64,000 nt of DNA from Pseudoalteromonas sp. H71 (GTDB lineage: Bacteria; Pseudomonadota; Gammaproteobacteria; Enterobacterales; Alteromonadaceae), in contig NZ_LODI01000003.1 in the NCBI RefSeq assembly GCF_001468485.1, positions 6,767-70,766 on the forward strand, given 5' to 3'. Both the position numbers and the translations under genes were made by a program. The notes beneath the pieces were generated by a model, which had not been told where the DNA came from, ran no database searches, and saw only the letters and a list, made by a program, of their open reading frames with translations. Position 1 is the stretch's first letter; every line of letters starts with the position of its first letter. Shown here piece by piece: positions 34,655 through 44,484 of this stretch.

Positions 34655-36433
34655 ATGCCAAACATTACCCCCGCAACCGAAAAAGCTGCATTTAGCAGTT
34701 TATTGCCTATTTTTGCATTTATTAAACCCTATAAATGGATGGTCGTAGCAGCCCTTGGCGCTTTATTAGTAACGGCTGGTGTTAATTTATCGTTAGGCCA
34801 AGGGGTTAAATTTGTTATAGATCATGGCTTTATTGCGGGATCTCAAGCGCAACTTAAACAAGCTGTATTGGTACTTATTGGTTTAATTAGCTTATTGGCT
34901 GTAGGCACGTTTAGCCGATTTTATCTAATGTCGTGGATTGGCGAGCGAGTGAGTAACGATATTCGTAAGGCCGTGTTTAACCGTATTGTGACATTGCATC
35001 CAAGCTACTTTGAAGAAAACCGCAGTGGCGAGCTTATGTCGCGTTTAACAACCGACACCACTTTACTGCAATCTATTATTGGCTCCTCGTTTTCAATGGC
35101 GCTGCGCAGTACATTAATGCTGGTTGGCGGTTTGGTCATGTTATTAATAACTAACCTAAAACTCACGCTAGTTGTGGTTGCGTGTGTGCCACTAGTATTA
35201 GTGCCGATGATGGTATTTGGCAAAAAGGTGCGTAGGCTTGCAAGCTCTAGCCAAGACGCCATTGCCGATATAAGCACCTATGCCGGCGAGATCATTCAAA
35301 ATATTAAAGTGGTACAAAGTTATAGCCACGAAACGCAAGAGCAACATGCTTTTGCACTTGAAACCGAAAAAGCCTTTAACGTTGCCAAAAGCCGCATTAA
35401 ACAGCGCTCGTTTTTAATTGCTGCTGTAATATTTTTAACCTTTAGTGCCATCAGCGCAATGCTGTGGGTTGGCGGCAGTGATGTACTGGCAGGCACTATG
35501 ACCGGGGGTGAACTGGGTGCATTCGTGTTTTACGCTATTATGGTGGCAATGTCGGTGGCTACGGTTGCAGAAGTGTACGGCGAATTGCAAAGAGCGGCAG
35601 GTGCAGCCGCCCGCTTACTTGAATTACTTGCGGTAAAAAGTGAAATTGAAAATCCTGAAAACCCGCAAGACGCTCAGCTACAAAATAACGCAAGCTTGCC
35701 TGCAATCTCGCTTGAAAATATCAGCTTTAATTATCCGTCTCGCCCGGATGTCAGTGCACTTAACAAAATAAGCTTAAGCATTTCGCAAGGTCAAACAGTG
35801 GCTATTGTTGGCCCATCTGGCGCAGGTAAAACAACCTTATTTGAGCTACTACAGCGCTTTTACGACCCAGCTAGTGGCGCAATAAAATTTCACGATATTG
35901 ATATTAAGTCGCTCTCTTTAAACACCCTGCGTGACAAAATGGGCATGGTGGCACAAAACCCTATTTTATTTAGCTCAGATGTAATGCATAACATTCGTTA
36001 CGGCAACCCAAACGCCACTGATGAACAAGTATACGCTGCTGCAAAACATGCTCATGCCGATGAATTTATTAAACAATTACCACAAGGTTACAACAGCTTT
36101 TTAGGCGAGCAAGGCGTTAGGTTATCCGGTGGGCAAAAGCAGCGTATAGTACTTGCTAGGGCTATTTTGAAAGACCCTGAAATACTCCTTCTTGATGAAG
36201 CAACCAGCGCACTCGATGCGCAAAGTGAGCACCATGTTCAAGCCGCGCTTGAGCACTTAATGCAAAATAGAACCACGCTTATTATTGCACATAGGCTAGC
36301 AACAGTTATTCATGCAGATATGATTGTAGTGATGGAAAATGGAGAAATTATTGCAACGGGTACTCACCAAGAGTTAGTGGCAAGCAACCCGCTGTATCAA
36401 AAGCTGTGTGAATTACAGTTTAATAAGGATTAA
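34655..36433 (+). CDS. MsbA-like ABC exporter (fused membrane and ATPase domains)
   Basis: 592-aa half-transporter that should work as a homodimer. Six membrane helices lie in residues about 25-310, including FEENRSGELMSRLTTDTTL. The ATPase has Walker A GPSGAGKTT, signature VRLSGGQKQR, Walker B ILLLDEATSALD and H-loop IIAHRL. It is a lipid- or drug-type exporter. It resembles the ABCB-like group separate from true msbA, which sits beside lpxK; there is no lipid A gene here. Its 3' end overlaps the convergent OmpA-type gene by 4 bp. Confidence 0.9.
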   Translation: MPNITPATEKAAFSSLLPIFAFIKPYKWMVVAALGALLVTAGVNLSLGQGVKFVIDHGFIAGSQAQLKQAVLVLIGLISLLAVGTFSRFYLMSWIGERVSNDIRKAVFNRIVTLHPSYFEENRSGELMSRLTTDTTLLQSIIGSSFSMALRSTLMLVGGLVMLLITNLKLTLVVVACVPLVLVPMMVFGKKVRRLASSSQDAIADISTYAGEIIQNIKVVQSYSHETQEQHAFALETEKAFNVAKSRIKQRSFLIAAVIFLTFSAISAMLWVGGSDVLAGTMTGGELGAFVFYAIMVAMSVATVAEVYGELQRAAGAAARLLELLAVKSEIENPENPQDAQLQNNASLPAISLENISFNYPSRPDVSALNKISLSISQGQTVAIVGPSGAGKTTLFELLQRFYDPASGAIKFHDIDIKSLSLNTLRDKMGMVAQNPILFSSDVMHNIRYGNPNATDEQVYAAAKHAHADEFIKQLPQGYNSFLGEQGVRLSGGQKQRIVLARAILKDPEILLLDEATSALDAQSEHHVQAALEHLMQNRTTLIIAHRLATVIHADMIVVMENGEIIATGTHQELVASNPLYQKLCELQFNKD

Positions 36434-37062
36434 CCTTCTGTATTTGGCACTATTTGAATTTCTACACGACGGTTTTGAGCTCGCCCGTTTGCAGTGTCGT
36501 TAGTGGCAATTGGGCGTGTTTCACCAAAGCCGCTAGTGCTAATGCGTGCTGCCATAATATCTTGGTTGGCTAAGTAAGCCTTTACACTTTGAGCGCGTTC
36601 GCGCGACAAGTTCATGTTGTAGCTATCTTGCCCTGTGCTATCTGTATGCCCTTCTACGCTTAGGTAGGTTTTCTCATACTTGTTCATAACTTTAGCAATG
36701 GCGTTTAGCGTATCGTTAAACCCTGTTGAAATGTATGATTGGTCGGTTGCAAACGTAATATTAGAGGGCATAACCAAGCGTAAGTTATCGCCTTCGCGTA
36801 CCACCTCAACACCCGAACCGGCTAATTCATCACGAAACGCTTCTTCCTGCTTATCCATGTAATCACCCACAGCAGCGCCTGCTAATGCACCAATAGCAGC
36901 ACCAATAAATATGCGCTTGTCTTTGTGGTTACCCGTTGCTTTACCTAGCACGCCACCAGCAGCTGCGCCAATTGCCGCGCCTTTGCCGGTATTATTCATT
37001 TCACAACCTGAAAGTAATACGGCTACTACTGTAACGCTTAAAAGTGATTTTGTTAATGTCAT
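36430..37062 (-). CDS. OmpA family lipoprotein with glycine zipper (YiaD-like)
   Basis: 210 aa. Lipobox LLSGCEM (Cys20), then a glycine-zipper segment (GAAIGAAAGGVLGKATG and IGALAGAAVGDYMD, about 28-70), then an OmpA C-terminal peptidoglycan-binding domain with VEGHTDSTGQDSYN and LSRERAQSVKAYL. It should sit in the outer membrane and hold peptidoglycan. It is monocistronic, convergent with the ABC exporter. Confidence 0.92.
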   Translation of the reverse strand: MTLTKSLLSVTVVAVLLSGCEMNNTGKGAAIGAAAGGVLGKATGNHKDKRIFIGAAIGALAGAAVGDYMDKQEEAFRDELAGSGVEVVREGDNLRLVMPSNITFATDQSYISTGFNDTLNAIAKVMNKYEKTYLSVEGHTDSTGQDSYNMNLSRERAQSVKAYLANQDIMAARISTSGFGETRPIATNDTANGRAQNRRVEIQIVPNTEG

Positions 37063-37240
37063 GATGATGTCCTATTCATTTAGAAATTAGCAACAGTATG
37101 TAATTACCTGTATGAACAAACTATGAAGTGCGTAACAATCACCTTATAATTTTGTTATTAACCCTACAAAATTGAGTTTTAATAAATATGTCATATTCCT
37201 TTGTGACAATTTAATGAATTCAAAAAAGGATAAAAGCGCA

Positions 37241-38395
37241 ATGCTGATTGCTATTTTTAGACAGTTTTTTTTACTTGGCTGCATGAGCTTTGGTGGCCCA
37301 GCGGCACACTTAGGCTATTTTAAGCGCCACTTTGTAGATACATTAAATTGGATCACCAACACACGCTACGCGCAATTAATTAGTTTAAGCCAAGCGTTGC
37401 CGGGGCCTGGTTCGAGCCAAGTAAGCTTTGCTATTGGCGTTGAACGCGCAGGGATATTAGGCGGTATTACTGCGTTTGTTGGTTTTACGCTGCCATCTTT
37501 TTTAATTATGGTGATACTGGCCATTAGTGCACACCAATTTGATGCCGTTTATTATGCCATTATTGCGGGTTTGAAACTATTTGCCGTGGTCATCGTAGCT
37601 GATGCCACACTGTCTATGGCTAAAAGCTTTTGCACAAGTGCGGTGCTTAAGTTACTTGCCGTATTAAGCACCTTAGCGCTTGTACTACTTCCGGTGTTAA
37701 GCACGCAAATTGCAGTTTTAGTTATTGCTGCATCTATTGGTGCTATATGGCCTTTATTAAAATTAGGCGAGGCAAATCAAAATACGAATACCGACACAAA
37801 AAGTAATATTAACTGGGTTGCTCTGAGCTTATTTGCATTGTTACTGGCTATTAGCTTTGCCCCCCTTGGAAAAGAATTTGCTTTATTTGCTCCTTTTTAC
37901 CAAGCAGGCGCTATGGTGTTTGGTGGTGGGCACGTTGTATTACCTGTATTGCAAGCTGGTGTACCCGCGCTGAGTAATGACCAATTTTTAAGTGCTTATG
38001 CCAGCGCTCAAGCAATCCCTGGCCCTATGTTTACTATTGCTACTTATTTAGGTGCACAACTTAATACTGCGCAGCCTTTATTTGGCGCACTGGTTGCTAC
38101 GTTATTAATTTTTTCACCCGGCTTTTTATTAATGTTAGCATTTCAAAAAAGCTGGCTTAACTTGGCTAATAAACCGCGTTTTGCTAGTTCAATTGCCGCA
38201 CTTAATGCTGCCGTTGTGGGCTTTTTGGCCGCAGCTTTATACTCACCTATTTGGACATCGGCAGTGCACAGCTGGTTACATGTTGGGTTAGTTGTTGTGG
38301 CTTTTGCATGGCTACAATTTAAAAAGCCACCTATTTGGTGGCTATTAATATTCTTTATTAGCGTGGGTCTTGCACAGCATTACTGGGCACTTTAA
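37241..38395 (+). CDS. chrA: Chromate transporter ChrA
   Basis: 384 aa from the ATG at 37241, which has AAGGAT ten bases upstream; the frame is open back to a TTG at 37172 but that extension is unlike the family. Two CHR domains are visible: SFGGPAAHLGYF with LPGPGSSQ in the first, and VFGGGHVVLPVLQ with AIPGPMFTIATYLGA in the second. About ten hydrophobic segments. It exports chromate, or in many marine bacteria may serve sulfate-like anions. The last 38 bp overlap the convergent channel gene. Confidence 0.88.
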   Translation: MLIAIFRQFFLLGCMSFGGPAAHLGYFKRHFVDTLNWITNTRYAQLISLSQALPGPGSSQVSFAIGVERAGILGGITAFVGFTLPSFLIMVILAISAHQFDAVYYAIIAGLKLFAVVIVADATLSMAKSFCTSAVLKLLAVLSTLALVLLPVLSTQIAVLVIAASIGAIWPLLKLGEANQNTNTDTKSNINWVALSLFALLLAISFAPLGKEFALFAPFYQAGAMVFGGGHVVLPVLQAGVPALSNDQFLSAYASAQAIPGPMFTIATYLGAQLNTAQPLFGALVATLLIFSPGFLLMLAFQKSWLNLANKPRFASSIAALNAAVVGFLAAALYSPIWTSAVHSWLHVGLVVVAFAWLQFKKPPIWWLLIFFISVGLAQHYWAL

Positions 38396-39614
38396 TACTG
38401 GGCTTTTCAGTTTGCCCCGCATTGGTTGGTGGGCTTAACTGCCCACTCACACTTTGATAAGCACGTAATCCAAAAATAGGCAGCACGGCAAGTAAGTGAT
38501 CCATTATTTCGGCTTGCAAATGTTCGTAAGAGATCCAGCGCTTATCTTCACTAAAACAGTAAAACTCAATAGGTAAACCGTGGTTTAACGGTTGAAGCTC
38601 TCTCACCATTAAAGTAAGCGAAGAGTTTATTTTACTATGCTGCTTTAAATACCCTTCAGCATAACGGCGAAACAGCCCTAAATTAGACACAGGCTCTGGT
38701 AATGCCGACACTCGAATATACTCATGTAGCGGAATAGCCGCATCAATTTGCGCTCTAAACTCGTCGTTTACTAGGCAAATACTGTTCATATCAATATTGA
38801 GTGAGCGCTTAATCCGCCTCCCACCCGACTCTTGCATACCTCGCCAGTTTTTGAACGACCCGGCCACCAGCATGTACGTAGGAATCGTCGTAATGGTGTT
38901 ATCCCAGTTACGTACTTTTACCGTATTTAAGCCTAAGTCTATTACCTCACCATCGGCGCCGTAATTATCAACTTGGATCCAATCACCATAAGTAACTAAT
39001 CGGTTAGCCGCAATTTGTATACTGGCAACAAACCCTAAAATCGTATCTTTAAATACTAATAAAGTGACGGCGGCAATAGCACCAAAACCCGAAAGAATAT
39101 ATGTCGGTGATTTTTCAAGCACAATACTAACAATTAAAATGCCACACACAATAAAGGTAATTAGTTTTACAACTTGAACAAGGCCTTGAATGGGAACTTC
39201 TCGGGCAAAGTCTAATTGGTTATAAATAGCAGCAGCGATACTAACAATACTGCTGATAATAAAACCAGTGTAAATAATTAATAAGGCTTGGCCTATGGTT
39301 TTAAGTATTTCAGCCGCTAACTCACCAACCGGATAAAAACTGTCAAAGGTGGCTAAAAACAATACACAACACAGGAGCCCAGCAATACGCTTATTAAGCT
39401 TAGTTAACATTGGGGAAAGCGCGCCAATACGCTCAGGCGATAACTTAGTAACCACCTTTTGAATACCTGGCAGCATAAGCCTGCGAGTAAATAAATACAC
39501 AACAAGTAACGAGCAAATGCCAATGGCGGTAGCCGTTAGTGCACTAAAAAAAGCAGCGTCGGGGACATTTTCAAACCAAGGAGCAATTAGCTCTTGTATA
39601 TGGGTGTTGGTCAT
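38358..39614 (-). CDS. MscS family mechanosensitive channel (YbdG-like)
   Basis: 418 aa. Five N-terminal membrane helices (to about residue 175), then the pore-lining helix and beta domain: FGAIAAVTLLVFKDTILGFV, NRLVTYGDWIQVDNYGADGE, VIDLGLNTVKVRNWDNTITT. The insert and length match the YbdG/MscM subfamily of miniconductance channels. Its start overlaps the stop of the acyltransferase gene by 4 bp, and its 3' end overlaps chrA on the other strand. Confidence 0.9.
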   Translation of the reverse strand: MTNTHIQELIAPWFENVPDAAFFSALTATAIGICSLLVVYLFTRRLMLPGIQKVVTKLSPERIGALSPMLTKLNKRIAGLLCCVLFLATFDSFYPVGELAAEILKTIGQALLIIYTGFIISSIVSIAAAIYNQLDFAREVPIQGLVQVVKLITFIVCGILIVSIVLEKSPTYILSGFGAIAAVTLLVFKDTILGFVASIQIAANRLVTYGDWIQVDNYGADGEVIDLGLNTVKVRNWDNTITTIPTYMLVAGSFKNWRGMQESGGRRIKRSLNIDMNSICLVNDEFRAQIDAAIPLHEYIRVSALPEPVSNLGLFRRYAEGYLKQHSKINSSLTLMVRELQPLNHGLPIEFYCFSEDKRWISYEHLQAEIMDHLLAVLPIFGLRAYQSVSGQLSPPTNAGQTEKPSIKVPSNAVQDPR

Positions 39615-40531
39615 AGTGTTTTGGCTTCCTTACTAATTTGTGCATCTGGCATTGCCTGCTGGGCATAAATACCTGCCAATTGCTTATCTTTTGCAACCCA
39701 TAAGTCGTTCACATATTGTTGAAAGTTAGCTTTGAACGCTTCATCTGTTTGATAGCTACCTAACATAGTGTCGGTAATAGCCATTACATCAATTGATACG
39801 TGAATAGAGTCTAGCTCACCTTTTAATAAGTTGCGGCACACATGATCTGACTTACCGCTATAGACCAAACTGGTATTTAACATAGCATCAAACTGGGTTC
39901 CGAGTACTTCCAGTGCAAAGGCAATTCCGCCAGCCTTTGGCTTTAGTAAGTGCTTAAACGGGCTTTGCTGTTGTGCATGTTTAGCGGGGGTATAACGCGT
40001 TCCTTCAACAAAGTTGATAATAGTTGTTGGGTGGTTACGAAAGTTACGACAGCTGTTTTTGGTACGCTCTATGTCTAACCCTTTCAACTTTGGGTTTTTA
40101 GCTATTTGCGCTTTGCTTACACGCTTCATAAATGGCATTCCCATCGCCCATGCGCCAGTGCCAATAAATGGCACATACTTTAAATCGTCTTTTAAAAAAA
40201 ACTTAGGGGCGGGTAACGCATGCATCGAACTAAGTACCGTAATATCTAACCAACTCATATGATTACAAATTAGTAAGTACCAACTTTTTGAGTTTAAATC
40301 ACCTTTTACATCAATTTTAATATCTGGGCAGCCTAGCCATAAACCCAATCGATTACCGTTACACCACCCCCGATAAGCGCTATGTAATAAAAGATTAACA
40401 GCATGGATAGGCAGTAATAACTTCACTAATCCTAAAAGTAATACCAATACGCCAAAAATTATAAGGTTAGTAAATAATACGCAGCCTACAATTAGGCCAT
40501 TTAGCCAATTTGGTAACCATTTTTTTAGCAT
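39611..40531 (-). CDS. 1-acylglycerol-3-phosphate acyltransferase-like protein (YihG type)
   Basis: 306 aa. The N-terminal membrane segment (about 10-40) precedes the PlsC motifs: HX4D in NHMSWLDITV (about residue 91), then FMKRVSK and VEGTRYTP (the FxEGTR block). It would acylate lysophosphatidic acid in phospholipid synthesis. It is a paralog of the next gene upstream; the two are 18 bp apart and form a tandem pair. It overlaps the channel gene by 4 bp. Confidence 0.88.
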   Translation of the reverse strand: MLKKWLPNWLNGLIVGCVLFTNLIIFGVLVLLLGLVKLLLPIHAVNLLLHSAYRGWCNGNRLGLWLGCPDIKIDVKGDLNSKSWYLLICNHMSWLDITVLSSMHALPAPKFFLKDDLKYVPFIGTGAWAMGMPFMKRVSKAQIAKNPKLKGLDIERTKNSCRNFRNHPTTIINFVEGTRYTPAKHAQQQSPFKHLLKPKAGGIAFALEVLGTQFDAMLNTSLVYSGKSDHVCRNLLKGELDSIHVSIDVMAITDTMLGSYQTDEAFKANFQQYVNDLWVAKDKQLAGIYAQQAMPDAQISKEAKTL

Positions 40532-40549
40532 AACTGTAAGCTCACCGTG

Positions 40550-41434
40550 TTATTTTGTACTTGTTGGGGCGTCAAGTGATTGCAATGTTTGTTCTTTTTC
40601 TTCCCATAAACGGTTTAACTCGCCTTGAAAACGAACTCTAAATTCAGAATCGCCCGTGTAATCACCAATTAGCTCGTCACTTACCGGCATAACATTCACG
40701 TGTATATTAATATTTTTTACTTTTCCGCCAGCAAAATCCATAAACGTAGGAATACCGTCAGGGTAATGCAATGTAACGTTCACAACTTGAGAAATTTGCT
40801 CACCCATTGCTTGCATAACAAAGGCTATACCACCAGCTTTTGGTTTTAATAAATGCGGAAACGGACTTTGCTGTTTTGCATGTTTACTTTGCGTAAAGCG
40901 CGTACCTTCAACAAAGTTAACTACCGTCACAGGCATTTCTTTAAATTTTTCGCATGCTTTACGTGTTGTTTCTAAGTCTTTACCACGTAGTTTAGGGTTC
41001 TTTTTAAGCTGGCTTTTACTGGTGCGCGTCATAAATGGAAAGTCGAGCGCCCACCAACATAATCCCAACACAGGCACATAAATGAGCTCTTTCTTTAAAA
41101 AGAAATTTAAAAACGGAATTTTACGATTAAATACACGCTGTAATACTAAAATGTCTACCCAGCTTTGATGATTGGCAATCACCAAGTACCAATCTTTTAG
41201 TTTAAGAGAGTCTAAGCCCGTTACGTTAAGTTTTGTTGGTGTAAGTAACAACTGGTTTAAAGTGTTGAACGACACCCAAATAGTGGCGCACTGTTTAGCA
41301 ACCCAACTCAATAACTTTTGTAATGGTTTGATAGGAATAAGCTTTAATAAGCCACAAATAAAAATAGGTATAAACCAAAAAAGTGTGTTTAATGCATAAA
41401 AAATAAGACTAAAAACACTACGAATAACTGACAT
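40550..41434 (-). CDS. 1-acylglycerol-3-phosphate acyltransferase-like protein (YihG type), paralog
   Basis: 294 aa from the ATG at 41434, which has AAAGGA nine bases upstream; the frame extends to 41464 without a ribosome site. Motifs: NHQSWVDILV (HX4D), FMTRTSKSQL, VNFVEGTRFT and the shared LLKPKAGGIAFVMQAMGEQ. About half of its residues look identical to the neighbour, so this is a tandem duplication whose copies may differ in acyl-chain or position preference (inference). Confidence 0.88.
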   Translation of the reverse strand: MSVIRSVFSLIFYALNTLFWFIPIFICGLLKLIPIKPLQKLLSWVAKQCATIWVSFNTLNQLLLTPTKLNVTGLDSLKLKDWYLVIANHQSWVDILVLQRVFNRKIPFLNFFLKKELIYVPVLGLCWWALDFPFMTRTSKSQLKKNPKLRGKDLETTRKACEKFKEMPVTVVNFVEGTRFTQSKHAKQQSPFPHLLKPKAGGIAFVMQAMGEQISQVVNVTLHYPDGIPTFMDFAGGKVKNINIHVNVMPVSDELIGDYTGDSEFRVRFQGELNRLWEEKEQTLQSLDAPTSTK

Positions 41435-41491
41435 TACTTCTATTCCTTTAACGGTGCGCAGCATTAAACACTGCGCTTTTATACTTAAAAA

Positions 41492-43372
41492 TTAATCTTC
41501 AAAATAGGTGTAGCCTTCAAGGCCCGCATTGAGCTCGGCTAAATAACCCGCTTTACACTGCTCTGAGGCGTCTAGTTTATTAATTTGATAAGCAAAATTT
41601 TCAGCTAAAATAGCACTATCGTAATCAACAAACTTTAATACATCCTTAACGCTATCACCTTTTATGGCATTGGTTAATACATAGCCGTCGTCGTTTAGCT
41701 CAACATGCACTGAATCGGTATCACCAAAGAGGTTATGTAGGTCACCTAAAATTTCTTGATACGCGCCAACCATAAACATAGCAAGGTGGTATTGTTCGCC
41801 ATGCTTATATTCAGGGATTGGTAAGCTGGTTTCAATACCTGCACCTTCAACGTATTCGCGTATTTGCCCATCCGAGTCACAAGTAATATCTTGGATAATG
41901 GCGCGCTGAGTAAGCGGTTGCGTTAAGTTTTCGATTGGCATAACCGGAAACAACTGCTGTATGCCCCACACATCAGGTAACGATTGAAACAGTGAAAAAT
42001 TAACAAACAGTTTATCGGCTAATTTTTCATTTAAATCGTCAAGTACTTCTCGGTGTGCGCGGGCGTTATTACTAAGCGATGCACGCACGCGGTGTAAAAT
42101 AGTAAAATAAAGCTGCTCTATTTTCGCCCACTCTAACATGCTTACTAAACCATGTACGTACTGATCGTGAGCTTCGCTAAATAAGTGCATCGCATCGTGG
42201 TAAATTTCTAGCGCCATGCGCGGATTTAAACGCTGTAAGCATTGCCACATTTCATCAAGCACTAACACGCTGTTTTCAAGCGGTGGTTCTGGATTTAAAT
42301 GATTGGGTGCTTTTTCAACGTCAATCACATCGGTGATGAGTACCGCATGATGCGCGGTTAAAGCACGGCCTGATTCTGTAATAATAGCCGGATGGGTTAA
42401 ATCGTGTTGGTCGCACACCTCAGCAAACGCATTGACTACATTACGAGCATACTCTTCCACTGTGTAGTTCATTGAGCACGCACTACGAGAGCCCGACCCT
42501 TCATAATCTACGCCTAAACCGCCCCCAACATCTACGGTATTGAGCGGCACACCTAGCTGTGTTAATTCTGCAAAGTGACGCGCACATTCACGAAGTGCGC
42601 GGTGTATATCACGTATATTGGCAATTTGAGAGCCAATATGAAAATGCACCATTTGCATCAAGTGTAATTTATTGTGTTTTTTAAGCACTTCTACCGCACT
42701 TAATACTTGCCCTGCAGTTAAACCAAACTTACCTTTTTCGCCACCGGTATTTTGCCACTTACCTTTACCCACCGAATTTAAGCGAATGCGAATACCTATT
42801 GCAGGTTCAATCCCCAAATTATCGATTTCTTCAAGTAAAGTGGTTAGCTCAGATAGCTTTTCTACTACTATTTTTACGCTGTGCCCCATAGCTTGGCCAA
42901 TGCACGCTAAACGTAAAAACTCACTGTCTTTGTAGCCATTACATACAATAGTGATTGGCTCTTTTGCCACACCTAAAATAGCCATTAACTCTGGTTTTGA
43001 GCCCGCTTCAAGGCCAACTAACCCGCTTGGGTGCGCCAATAATTTACTAACAACAGAGCGCTGCTGATTTACTTTGATAGGATAAACACAGGTGTATTTA
43101 CCATTGTACTCACGACTACTGCGCGCTTTAGTAAAAGCATTAGTAAGCGTATCAACACGATTTTTTAAAATGTCGGTAAAGCGCACTAAAACAGGCAGTG
43201 TTAACCCTTGCTGTTTAAATTGCTCAGTTAAATCGGTTAAAGAGATTGCAGCTTTGCTTTGATCGCCGTCGGGGTAGGCAACCAACTCGCCTTGTGCATT
43301 AATATCAAAATAACCATCACTCCAATGAGCAACATTATAAGTGGCACGTGCTGTTTCTAAACCCCAGGTCAT
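41492..43372 (-). CDS. speA: Biosynthetic arginine decarboxylase
   Basis: 626 aa. PLP enzyme (alanine-racemase-like fold III) converting arginine to agmatine, the first step of the agmatine route to putrescine. The Schiff-base Lys is in CVYPIKVNQQR (Lys100); the phosphate-binding loop TVDVGGGLGVDYEGSGS and the C-terminal active-site block (SLFQSLPDVWGI) are present. It is slightly shorter than E. coli SpeA at its N-terminus, as in other marine gammaproteobacteria. It is divergent from speE, a second polyamine gene. No agmatinase gene is in the window. Confidence 0.96.
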   Translation of the reverse strand: MTWGLETARATYNVAHWSDGYFDINAQGELVAYPDGDQSKAAISLTDLTEQFKQQGLTLPVLVRFTDILKNRVDTLTNAFTKARSSREYNGKYTCVYPIKVNQQRSVVSKLLAHPSGLVGLEAGSKPELMAILGVAKEPITIVCNGYKDSEFLRLACIGQAMGHSVKIVVEKLSELTTLLEEIDNLGIEPAIGIRIRLNSVGKGKWQNTGGEKGKFGLTAGQVLSAVEVLKKHNKLHLMQMVHFHIGSQIANIRDIHRALRECARHFAELTQLGVPLNTVDVGGGLGVDYEGSGSRSACSMNYTVEEYARNVVNAFAEVCDQHDLTHPAIITESGRALTAHHAVLITDVIDVEKAPNHLNPEPPLENSVLVLDEMWQCLQRLNPRMALEIYHDAMHLFSEAHDQYVHGLVSMLEWAKIEQLYFTILHRVRASLSNNARAHREVLDDLNEKLADKLFVNFSLFQSLPDVWGIQQLFPVMPIENLTQPLTQRAIIQDITCDSDGQIREYVEGAGIETSLPIPEYKHGEQYHLAMFMVGAYQEILGDLHNLFGDTDSVHVELNDDGYVLTNAIKGDSVKDVLKFVDYDSAILAENFAYQINKLDASEQCKAGYLAELNAGLEGYTYFED

Positions 43373-43569
43373 GGCAACTCTTCTTTCGTCAATTAGGTAT
43401 AAAGGCGCATTTTAATACGTCGCTATCTCCTAGGCTAACAAAAATTGAACTTTCACTCACTCCTAACTAACTTTATTCGCTAAATCAGTTAAAATGTCAT
43501 TGAGCAAACTGCCAAGCACTGGCAGAATTGCCCTTTTTTTACCTCAACCTAAAAAGTGTATCAGCAACT

Positions 43570-44433
43570 ATGGCAAACTTAGATCAAAGTAAGTGGTTTA
43601 CTGAAATTAGCGATCGTGACGGCAGCGCATTTTCATTACGTATTAACAAAAAGTTAGATGAAAAACAGTCTCCTTTTCAAAAAGTAGAAATGTTCGAAAC
43701 CACAGACTTTGGTAATTTAATGATCATCGACGGTTGTACCATGGTATCAACCCGCGAAAACTTTTTTTATCATGAAATGATCAGCCATCCTGCACTTTTG
43801 GCACACCCAAATCCTAAAAATGTGGTTATTATTGGCGGCGGCGACTGCGGCACGTTACGTGAAGTATTAAAACACCCTGGCGTAGAAAGCGTAACGCAAA
43901 TTGACATAGACGAAGTAGTCACACAAATGTCGTTAAAATACTTCCCAGAGCTGTGCGAATCTAATAATGATGCACGCGCTACAGTTATGTTTGACGATGG
44001 TATTAAGTACATGCGCGAAGCAGCTAGTGAGTCTATCGACGTGGTTATTGTTGACGGCACAGACCCGGTAGGACCTGGCGAAGGTCTATTTAACCATGCA
44101 TTTTACACAAGCTGCTTAAATGCACTTCGCCCTGGTGGTATTTTAGTACAGCAAAGTGAATCGCCACTTATGCATATGCCACTACTGGTTGAAATGCGTG
44201 AAGCGATGCTAAGTGTTGGCTTTAACGATTTACAAACATTACCATTCCCACAACCAATTTACCCAAGCGGTTTATGGTCGGTAACTCTTGCTCGTAAGTC
44301 TGAAACCTTTAACGGCTTCAGAGAAGATGGCGCAGCACAAATAGCCGAGCAAAGTGAATACTACAACAGCGGTATTCACCATGGTGCATTAGCAACACCT
44401 AACTTTATGAAACGCGCGTTTGATAAAAAATAA
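43570..44433 (+). CDS. speE: Spermidine synthase
   Basis: 287 aa from the ATG at 43570 (MANLDQSKWFTEI), matching the E. coli length of 288; the open frame begins at a TTG at 43528. Transfers the aminopropyl group of decarboxylated SAM to putrescine. Motifs: NVVIIGGGDCGTLREVLKHP (cofactor loop), VTQIDIDEVV and the catalytic-Asp block VIVDGTDPVGPGEGLF. No clear ribosome site precedes the start. Divergent from speA across about 200 bp. Confidence 0.95.
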   Translation: MANLDQSKWFTEISDRDGSAFSLRINKKLDEKQSPFQKVEMFETTDFGNLMIIDGCTMVSTRENFFYHEMISHPALLAHPNPKNVVIIGGGDCGTLREVLKHPGVESVTQIDIDEVVTQMSLKYFPELCESNNDARATVMFDDGIKYMREAASESIDVVIVDGTDPVGPGEGLFNHAFYTSCLNALRPGGILVQQSESPLMHMPLLVEMREAMLSVGFNDLQTLPFPQPIYPSGLWSVTLARKSETFNGFREDGAAQIAEQSEYYNSGIHHGALATPNFMKRAFDKK

Positions 44434-44449
44434 TAAATGTTAATACGCC

Positions 44450-44478
44450 AAAAAGGGAGCTCTACAGGCTCCCTTTTT
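44450..44478. terminator. Bidirectional terminator between speE and the chemoreceptor gene
   Basis: Stem AAAAAGGGAGC / GCTCCCTTTTT with a 7-nt loop; the A and T flanks make it effective on both strands. It ends 6 bp before the chemoreceptor stop. Confidence 0.92.
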
Positions 44479-44484
44479 GTTATA

